Source: Hydractinia symbiolongicarpus (lineage: Eukaryota > Cnidaria > Hydrozoa > Anthoathecata > Hydractiniidae). From it: a stretch of DNA of 64,000 bases. The notes below the pieces were generated by a model, which was not told the DNA's origin, ran no database searches, and saw nothing but the letters and a program-made list of their open reading frames with translations. The stretch spans positions 15,872,001-15,936,000 of the forward strand of contig NC_079883.1 in the NCBI RefSeq assembly GCF_029227915.1, in the 5' to 3' direction. The stretch's first letter is position 1. Each line of letters begins with the position of its first letter. The position numbers were made by a program, and so were the translations under genes. Of the stretch, positions 55,094 through 64,000 are shown piece by piece.

Positions 55094-56588
55094 TTGTCGG
55101 TGTTATAAAGCTGTGGCGCAATTGCGAACAACTTGGGACGTCGTAGTCCATTGAGAGTACATGGACTAGTCCGATCGTAACTTGCGCAGGCACGTGGATC
55201 TACGTGATTCATGTGTACGGCCTCTATTACGCAGCAAAAGGCCATGCTATAGACTTTAGAGGCCTGTACACGTGGGTGACTGTGTTGTAAAGCCGTGGCG
55301 CAATTGCAAACAACTTGGGACATCGTAGTCCATTGAGAGTGGAAGGATAAGACCAATGATAACCTGCGCAGGCACGTGCAACCACGTGATATACGTGTAA
55401 GGCCTTTACTAGGGTACAAGAGGCTATATTACAGACCTTAGGGGCCTGTACACGTGACTGACGCTGTTATAAAGCCGTGGCGCATTGGAAAACCACTTGG
55501 GACGTCGTAGTCCGTTGAGAGTGGAAGGATTACACCAATGCTAACCTGTGCAGGCACGTGCAACCACGTGATATACGTGTAAAGCCTTTATTAGGCTGCA
55601 AGAGGCCATATTGCAGTCGTTAGAGGCATGTACTCGTAGTTAACGGTGTTATAACGCCATGGCGCAATGGAAAACGACTTGGGACGTCGTAGTCCATTGA
55701 GAGTGGAAGGATAGGACCAATGATAACCTGCGCAGGCACGTGCAACCACGTGATATACGTGTAAGGCCTTTATTATGGGTACAAGAGGCTATATTACAGC
55801 CCTTAGGGGCCTGTACCTGTAATTGACGGCGTTATAACGCCATGACACAATGGTAAACAACTTGGGACGTCGTAGTCCATTGAGAGTGGAAGGATTAGAC
55901 CAATAGTAACCTGCGCAGGCACGTGGAACAACGTGATTTATGTATACGGACTTTATTAGGCCGCAAAAGGCCATATTACAGCCTTTAGGGGCCTGTACAC
56001 GTGGTTGACGGGTACATGCGTCTAACGACTGTAATATCGCCTCTTGCAGCCTAATAAAGGCCTTACACGTATATCACGTGGTTGCACGTGCCTGCGCAGG
56101 TTAGCATTGGTCTTTCAATGTTATGTATCTATAGTACTCTAGGTTTTAAACATATTCAATATTCAACATTGATTTGGGAGCAAAAAGAAATTCATAAAAA
56201 TGATTTTCCAGGATTGTAGCTTAGCTGGCTAATTGCTGTTTTGCCTGGTAGTTCATTTTATTTTTTTGAAATGATCAGAGTAATAGAAAGTGCCATTAAG
56301 CGTTAACATTAAGTTTTTGTTCTAAATTTACTAGAAAATAGTAAAATAAAAATGTTTATTCTAAAAATGGGTCTACGTTTAGCTACCTAACATATATTGA
56401 AAGATATGCTTATTAAATCTGGAATATTGCCACTTTTTTGTCACACTATCACTACCAGTACTTTTTTTATAACTGTGTTAACTACGATTTGGTGAAAATG
56501 CAAGTTAAAAAAGTCAACATTTTGTTTACACATTCTTTAAACTTGCATGTAAACAACTAGCATTCCGAAATTTGCTCAACATCTTTCT

Positions 56589-56804
<216 letters not shown>

Positions 56805-58302
56805 TTGTCGGTGTTATAAAGCTGTGGCGCAATTGCGAACAACTTGGGACGTCGTAGTCCATTGAGAGTACATGGACTAGTCCGATCGTAACTTGCGCAG
56901 GCACGTGGATCTACGTGATTCATGTGTACGGCCTCTATTACGCAGCAAAAGGCCATGCTATAGACTTTAGAGGCCTGTACACGTGGGTGACTGTGTTGTA
57001 AAGCCGTGGCGCAATTGCAAACAACTTGGGACATCGTAGTCCATTGAGAGTGGAAGGATAAGCCAATGATAACCTGCGCAGGCACGTGCAACCACGTGAT
57101 ATACGTGTAAGGCCTTTACTAGGGTACAAGAGGCTATATTACAGACCTTAGGGGCCTGTACACGTGACTGACGCTGTTATAAAGCCGTGGCGCATTGGAA
57201 AACCACTTGGGACGTCGTAGTCCGTTGAGAGTGGAAGGATTACACCAATGCTAACCTGTGCAGGCACGTGCAACCACGTGATATACGTGTAAAGCCTTTA
57301 TTAGGCTGCAAGAGGCCATATTGCAGTCGTTAGAGGCATGTACTCGTAGTTAACGGTGTTATAACGCCATGGCGCAATGGAAAACGACTTGGGACGTCGT
57401 AGTCCATTGAGAGTGGAAGGATAGGACCAATGATAACCTGCGCAGGCACGTGCAACCACGTGATATACGTGTAAGGCCTTTATTATGGGTACAAGAGGCT
57501 ATATTACAGCCCTTAGGGGCCTGTACCTGTAATTGACGGCGTTATAACGCCATGACACAATGGTAAACAACTTGGGACGTCGTAGTCCATTGAGAGTGGA
57601 AGGATTAGACCAATAGTAACCTGCGCAGGCACGTGGAACAACGTGATTTATGTATACGGACTTTATTAGGCCGCAAAAGGCCATATTACAGCCTTTAGGG
57701 GCCTGTACACGTGGTTGACGGGTACATGCGTCTAACGACTGTAATATCGCCTCTTGCAGCCTAATAAAGGCCTTACACGTATATCACGTGGTTGCACGTG
57801 CCTGCGCAGGTTAGCATTGGTCTTTCAATGTTATGTATCTATAGTACTCTAGGTTTTAAACATATTCAATATTCAACATTGATTTGGGAGCAAAAAGAAA
57901 TTCATAAAAATGATTTTCCAGGATTGTAGCTTAGCTGGCTAATTGCTGTTTTGCCTGGTAGTTCATTTTATTTTTTTGAAATGATCAGAGTAATAGAAAG
58001 TGCCATTAAGCGTTAACATTAAGTTTTTGTTCTAAATTTACTAGAAAATAGTAAAATAAAAATGTTTATTCTAAAAATGGGTCTACGTTTAGCTACCTAA
58101 CATATATTGAAAGATATGCTTATTAAATCTGGAATATTGCCACTTTTTTGTCACACTATCACTACCAGTACTTTTTTTATAACTGTGTTAACTACGATTT
58201 GGTGAAAATGCAAGTTAAAAAAGTCAACATTTTGTTTACACATTCTTTAAACTTGCATGTAAACAACTAGCATTCCGAAATTTGCTCAACATCTTTCTCA
58301 TT

Positions 58303-60511
58303 TAAATTTTATTCTGCATGTCGCACGCATATTTCGCAAAACAAAATAGATATAGAAATAGGTCTATTAAGACATTACTCCAAAGCAATAATCAAGAAAG
58401 TCAAGAATTTTATTTTCACAATTTCACCAACTAATCTTCTAGCCAATACACATTTCGAAGTTTAAAGCGCCCCTAAACCTATTTAATTAACAAAGTACAC
58501 AACATGTAACATGGGTACTTATTTAAAAAAAATGGGATTAAGCAAAAAAAAATCTGTTTGTCACAACAGAATCACAAGTTAAGTAATTTAATGTAAAGAA
58601 TTTTCATATATCTATATATATCAAATATAGCTTACTAAAGGGAATTGCTTTAGTATCAGTTCGTCTTGACTGTCAATCACATCTAAAACTAAATATCTAT
58701 GAAAAATGATAAGAACATTGCATTGCATTGCATTGTAGACTCTCCAGATGATTATAGCATGTGTTTTTTGTTGACAACTAACAGAAATATAGCTTTAAGA
58801 AAAAAACAAACTTAAAAAAATCTTTTTGCATTACCTTGTCTCAGGAAACTTTGACTGCAATAAGTATTAAAAAGTGAAACTAAATCCTTTTTACTATTAT
58901 TTCAAAACAACAACTCTCGTTTTTAAAAAGACTTCTAGAAATTTAAGAAAGTTAACTTGCAAAAGTTTTTAATTTGCAAACAGCTTCAATTGTGTGGATA
59001 TTTGAATTCATAAAACTTCGTCTGTATAAATTGGGCAGTGTTAGGGAAAATACAATAAAAAAGGCACTTTTATTGAAAAAAAAAAGACCTTCATTATATT
59101 AAATCAATAAAAAAAAGAAAGAAAAAGAATAACTTGTGCTTTTTGCCCTTTTTTAGCAAAATAAGACGAATAGATTTTAGCTGAAATAACTAAATTTTTA
59201 TTCAAGTAAAATTCCACGTCCAGAACAAATAAACAGGATGCAGAAGCTGCATCAACTGTCTCACTTCAAAAAGGTGCAACTACAATACATTCACAATGGT
59301 GAAACACCCAATTCTGTAGTTTAATTTACATTTGGTAAAAACAAAATAGTGAATGATACTTTGCCTGTGATCACAAATCATGTAAAGTTTTAAAGCCTAT
59401 TAAATGATTAGCCGCTTTTAAGAACTTGTAGGACACAATACAAAATGAAGACGTTTAGATATAGTCACTAAGTTTGCCCAAAATTAAAGCAGCTAAATGG
59501 GGCGACCAGCAATATTTTTTAAAAAATAATTTTTTAATGAAACGATTTCAAAAATGTGATGCTTCACGATAATAGCCAATAGAGAAATAAAGGCTAAAAG
59601 ATTTCAGATTTTTAGCTTCCTGTGCATGGTCCAATTGGAGTAAAAGTCAAAATCCAAACAAGAAAGTTTAATCGCTTTAACAATCGTGCTCAAAAACCGT
59701 AAAAAAGCAAAAACATTTTTATCAACAAGAACAAATTTATGTATGTTTACAATTTTTCTAAATTTAATGTTTGTGATGTTTGTTGATAAGCTATAGTTAG
59801 GAACAGTATTCATCACTAAAGTTTCTGCTAACGTTACCTTATTCCAGGAAATTAACACGGCACAAAATTAATGATACCAAAATTAACGCAAAACAACTAA
59901 TAAAACAGAATTTAATTAACGTGAATCAGGAAATATGTTTATCTTTATGTTGAGAATGGGTTCATTGACAACCAGTTTCTATGTTTATCAAAATGTTCAC
60001 AACATTAGATACACTGTAGCTTGCCTTATTCACATTGGGTGATTGAGTCATATCAGGATGATACTAATTTTTCCCCGTCCCTCAACAAGGAAAACTAAGT
60101 ACACGTGTGTGAAGCAAGAAAGCTATGTATTTCCTTTTTAAAAAATATATTTTTGCACTTTAATTACAGCTTTTAAATTAAATTAACTAGTAATTTTTTT
60201 AAGTCCTGGATATTTACGTTACTGTATTCCTCTAATATAAGACCCGTCTTCTATTGCTTGAAGACAAGGAGGCAAGTATATGATTATACCCAGAATGAGG
60301 TTTAGGAGGGGAAATAAAAAAAAATTGATACCAAACTCTTTTGCCTTTTGTTTTCACTCTATATATTTTTTTTACTCAATATCAATGTCTGAGTCAATTT
60401 CTGAGTTCACGTCAATTGTCAGTTCTTCTAGCGCAGAGTTGTGGATGCCTGGGGTATCCGAGGGGGTCTCTTATTAGAGGTAATACGGTACACTTTAATA
60501 AGGGGTATTTA
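58303..60511. other. anonymous AT-rich DNA, 2.2 kb
   Basis: No gene or element recognised. A short (GCATT)n run lies at about 58718-58734. The small frames at 59604-59858 and 60280-60592 have no motifs. Confidence 0.4.
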
Positions 60512-61881
60512 GGGGTCATCTACAAAATTCGTAGCAATTCGTATCAAAAAAATTCGTATATGCTATACGAATTTTCTTTTGCCATACAGTAATTAAATTC
60601 GTATGAAATTTTTCTAAATTCGTATAAAATTCGTATGAGTTTTTAATTAAATTCGTATGAGTTTTAAATTAAATTCGTATGAGTTTTAAATTAAATTCGT
60701 ATGAGTTTTAAATTAAATTCGTATGAGTTTAAAAAAATTCGTATGAGTTTTAAATTAAATTCGTATAAGTTTTAAATCAAATTCGTATGAGTTAAATTCG
60801 TACGAGTTTAATAAAAAATTCGTATGAGATTTTAATTAGATGCGTATGGTTTTAAAAAAAAGAAAATCGTTTGACATTGTATTAAATTCGTATATGAGTT
60901 TCAAAATAAAATATTTTTTAGATCGCATTTTAAAAGTTTAAAAACGAAAAACGGCGATAGAAATATTTTTTTAGATCGCATTTTTAAAAGTTGAAAAACG
61001 AAAAACGGCGAGAGAAATGTTTTTTTAGATCGCATTTTAAAAAGTTTAAAAACGAAAAACGGCGATAGAAATGTTTTTTTTAGATCCCATTTTCAAAAGT
61101 TTAAAAACGAAAAACGGCGATAGAAATGTTTTTTTAGATCGCATTTTTAAAAGTTGAAAAACGAAAAACGGCGATAGAAATGTTTTTTTAGATCGCTTGT
61201 TAAAAGTTGAAAAACGAAAAACGGCGATAGAAATGTTTTTTTTTAGATCGCATTTTTAAAAGTTAAAAAACGAAAAACGGCGATAGAAATGTTTTTTTAG
61301 ATCGCATTTTTAAAAGTTGAAAAACGAAAAACGGCGATAGAAATGTTTTTTTAGATCGCATTTTTAAAAGTTGAAAAACGAAAAACGGCGATAGAAATGT
61401 TTTTTTAGATCGCATTTTTAAAAGTTGAAAAACGAAAAACGACGATAGAAATGTTTTTTTAGATCGCATTTTAAAAAGTTTAAAAACGAAAAACGGCGAT
61501 AGAAATGTTTTTTTAGATCGCATTTTAAAAAGTTTAAAAACGAAAAACGGCGATAGAAATGTTTTTTTAGATCGCATGTTAAAAGTTTAAAAACGAAATA
61601 TAATTCGTATGAAAATTCGTATAAAAGAGAATATAATTCGAATGACAATTCGTATGAAAGAGAATATAATTTGTATGAAAATTCGTATGAAAATCGTATA
61701 AAAGAGAATATAATTCGTATGACAATTCGTATGAAAATCGTATAAAATTCGTATTAGATTTTTTAAAAATCGTATAACTATTTAACACTATACGAATTGT
61801 ATACGATTTTTATACGAATTAAAAGCAATTAAATTCGTATATATTCGTATAAAATATCATACGAAATTTGTAGACGACCCC
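60512..61881. mobile_element. PIF/Harbinger-like non-autonomous element with minisatellite core
   Basis: The ends are inverted repeats GGGGTCATCTACAAAATTCG (60512-60531) and the reverse complement of CGAAATTTGTAGACGACCCC (61862-61881), with two mismatches. TTA flanks each side (60509-60511 and 61882-61884). A 3-bp TTA duplication with a GGGG-starting repeat is typical of PIF/Harbinger. Inside, AAATTCGTATGAG words fill both arms in opposite orientation and a 54-bp minisatellite fills the centre. No transposase, so it depends on another element. Confidence 0.72.
60905..61600. repeat. 54-bp minisatellite, about 13 copies
   Basis: AGATCGCATTTT recurs at 60919, 60973, 61027, 61082 (variant), 61136, 61190 and so on to about 61569, at 54-55 base intervals. 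GAAAAACGGCGATAGAAATG marks each unit. 54 is divisible by 3, so a minus-strand reading frame stays open through it as an 18-residue repeat (MRSKKTFLSPFFVFKLFK). I regard that as a by-product and not a gene. Confidence 0.9.
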
Positions 61882-61884
61882 TTA

Positions 61885-62011
61885 TTGACATGAATTTTCG
61901 AAATTCGCACTAATTACGTGCCTGGTAAATTTCCTGGAATAATGTAAGCAGAAAAAAACAATGTGTCAATGTTTATGCAAATAAGTTCTTGCCTGCAATA
62001 TACATTTCTAG
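61885..62011. other. anonymous AT-rich DNA
   Basis: Short gap between the Harbinger-like element and the next Helitron-like copy. Confidence 0.4.
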
Positions 62012-62444
62012 TCGGTAAACCTATAGAAAAATATAGGTCCTTTTAGGAGTTTTGATGATGTCAGCAGTGCATAAATAAAAAAATTATTTTAAGATTAACT
62101 GTTGAAAATGTATAGGAGCGTGTGTTTTTGACAAACAGTTAAGAAGATATAAAGGTTTAAAAATTTTGCTGACGGTAGAAAGACTCGCCAAAGTACAAAA
62201 AATTCTTCTTCTAAAATTTGTATACCGTTGCCTGCATTGTATAGAGCTCGAAACGCTGATCCTAGGTGATTCTAATCCATACAGGAGATGATATGTCTAG
62301 GATTTCCGCCCGTTTCCAAGTCATTTAGCCTTAAACTTTAAAGCGCAATGCAATGGTTTCACTATTCTTATTTAATGGATTTACTTTGCCTGTTACAGAC
62401 AGACAGACAGAAACGCAGAGTTTCCATATCGTTATAAAAGATAG
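62012..62444 (+). mobile_element. Helitron-like element, family C copy 2
   Basis: Opens after CTAG with TCGGTAAACCTATAGAAAAA, with TATAG/CTATA-type pairing, contains GACAAACAGTTAAGAAGATA, AAAAATTTTGCTGACGG and AACGCTGATCCTAGG as in copy 1 at 25759-26551, and ends with ACAGACAGACAGACAGAAAC, then CGTTATAAAAGATAG. Non-coding. Confidence 0.5.
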
Positions 62445-64000
62445 ATTCTTTATACATATATTTTATTACCAAATCCTAGAATAAGTATAAATATAATCAT
62501 CTATTACTCCTTAAGGCAATCACGAAGACAGGTTGTTGGTTGAATTTTGAATTTGATTGCACAATAGTTTTTCTTGGATAAAGAAAACACCTTCTTTATA
62601 AAAAATATGACTGTGTTCCAAATTGGTGCTAAAATGCAATATTATTTAGCAATCACTTTTCTCCAATTTCCAATTAACTAAAATCACTTCTGAAGCTTTT
62701 TGTAAATTGCTGAAAATGTATACTGAAACAGAATTTTACAAAAGAAAATCGTGGCAGAGTTTCTTTATAGATGGAGTGACTTTTAGTGACTTTAGCAACT
62801 GATATTTCATAAAATTCTGGTTTCACATGTTAAATTAGCAAATGGGAAAGTGTGTTACAAAGCTCAAACGTCCAAAGACACCCCACCTATCAAGAATTCA
62901 TAATATTTTTTGGATTTTTTTTCAATATTAATATACTGTCAAAAATCGTTAATCAGTGCCCCTGAAAACGGTTAAAATCAAGATTATATGATAATAGCGG
63001 AATTTTTCTTGCGCTCAAAAACATGCCATACCAAGTCTCATTTTCTCAATTGTCACCAAATATGTTTTATTTTTAGCGAAAAGTACAGTTATAAAAGTAC
63101 GTTTAATAGTTCTGATTTTGGTAGGCGCATTTAGCTTATATCCCTCTCACATGTTTCTTGCTGACATATTTTGAACAAGAAATTCTTTAAAAATTCTGGT
63201 TCCGTTTTCACACATTTTGTGATATCCCCCATAGTGAATTCTTTGTTTAGAAAAAAAACAAAACTAAGACTTTGGAGACAAAATAACTTTAAAAGTATGT
63301 TCTAACATTGTGCAAGATTTAACACTTTGCAATCAAAGACAAGACATAAGGTCCTGCCAGTTAAATATGTAATGAGCCTATCTAATCTAAGATATTTTAC
63401 ATCGGCAAACTTGCTGATGTTGAACGTTAGTTGCTTGTCTCATGCCAGTATGCTGGCAATTCATATTTTTGGTTTGTGATCACATGCTGTCATATCCAAA
63501 CTGCAGTTATTTGCATCTTTATGTTACAAACAAGAAAATGAGAACATAAATTTACACTAAACACAACTTCACAAAATTTTGATATGAATTAATTTATAAA
63601 TCCCACAGCACCTGTCGAATGCTGACAGGAATTAAAACAAGTTGCATATGCATTGACTATACTACAGCTCGCACCAGTTAATTAAACAGCATGTTACTAC
63701 TTAACTATATAGCTAGCTATACTGGCAGGCAATGTTAAGATTAGACCCCTGAAAATGTGATCACAAAAAAGCCACTGTTAAACAGTTGAACATTCAGCAG
63801 ACTGGATGGGCAGGTTGAAAATATAGTTTTTGTTGCAAGTTGCCTTTAAGTGCTATAAAATATACTGACTAAAGCTCTATCTAGGCTAGCAAAACTCCTT
63901 TCATGTCTTTATAGCTAGCTAGCTTGTTTGTCATTTAGCTTCCATTCATACCAGTTTCTGACCAAATAAGTTTAATCGCTGGCTAAGCAAAAATCGATAA
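62445..64000. other. anonymous AT-rich DNA to window end
   Basis: No gene or element recognised. AGCTAGCTAG-rich words appear near 63710 and 63910. Confidence 0.4.

Noticed and set aside
61263-61577. A 104-codon repetitive minus-strand protein
   Set aside because: It is an 18-residue echo of the 54-bp minisatellite; other phases are interrupted and there is no start or regulatory context.

Overview
The window is AT-rich eukaryotic DNA that looks like an early-branching metazoan genome. A cnidarian, perhaps a hydrozoan, is my best guess: cnidarian-style Polinton genes, a PHD-finger CR1-type LINE, Ty3/gypsy and BEL/Pao elements, and Helitron-like and tRNA-derived short elements occur together. 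I found no host gene that I could support. Almost everything recognisable is a mobile element, a remnant of one, or satellite DNA.

Layout. 1-2750: mostly anonymous DNA with an unidentified decayed minus-strand reading region (about 1600-2514). 2758-10325: a complete but mutated BEL/Pao LTR retrotransposon on the minus strand, bounded by a 5-bp ATACT target-site duplication. 10760-11500: the integrase end of a second, older BEL/Pao. About 11510-20341: a decayed Polinton/Maverick with protein-primed DNA polymerase B, packaging ATPase and retrovirus-like integrase plus several small genes, but no capsid gene that I can recognise. Its compact gene cluster is punctuated by hairpins and by AATAAA-like motifs abutting start codons. 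20430-21560: a pogo-like transposase tail and an inverted-repeat element built from CCCGGG palindromes. 21560-25750: largely anonymous, with a (TA)n tract and another acidic transposase-like tail.

25750-50000: nested short Helitron-like families ending in ACAG microsatellite + CTAG, arranged head to tail. Longer copies (here called family B) have been invaded by younger elements: an 843-bp TTAA-flanked element (31484-32326), an intact two-ORF LINE (33895-38693) and an intact Ty3/gypsy element with LTRs that look identical (40705-45116). 50513-50905: a foldback element with TA duplication beside a tRNA-like SINE head. 53050-58302: a threefold ~1.7-kb higher-order tandem repeat made of (TA)n, five 182-bp monomers rich in CACGTG, and a spacer. 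60512-61881: a TTA-flanked inverted-repeat element filled with a 54-bp minisatellite. The rest, to 64000, is anonymous apart from one Helitron-like copy.

Relationships. The youngest components are the gypsy and LINE insertions, both with open reading frames and both nested in family B. The BEL/Pao is older (LTR divergence, one gag stop, several pol breaks). The Polinton is older still by coding decay, yet its intergenic hairpins remain nearly perfect. That hairpin/start-motif architecture is the most unusual feature here.
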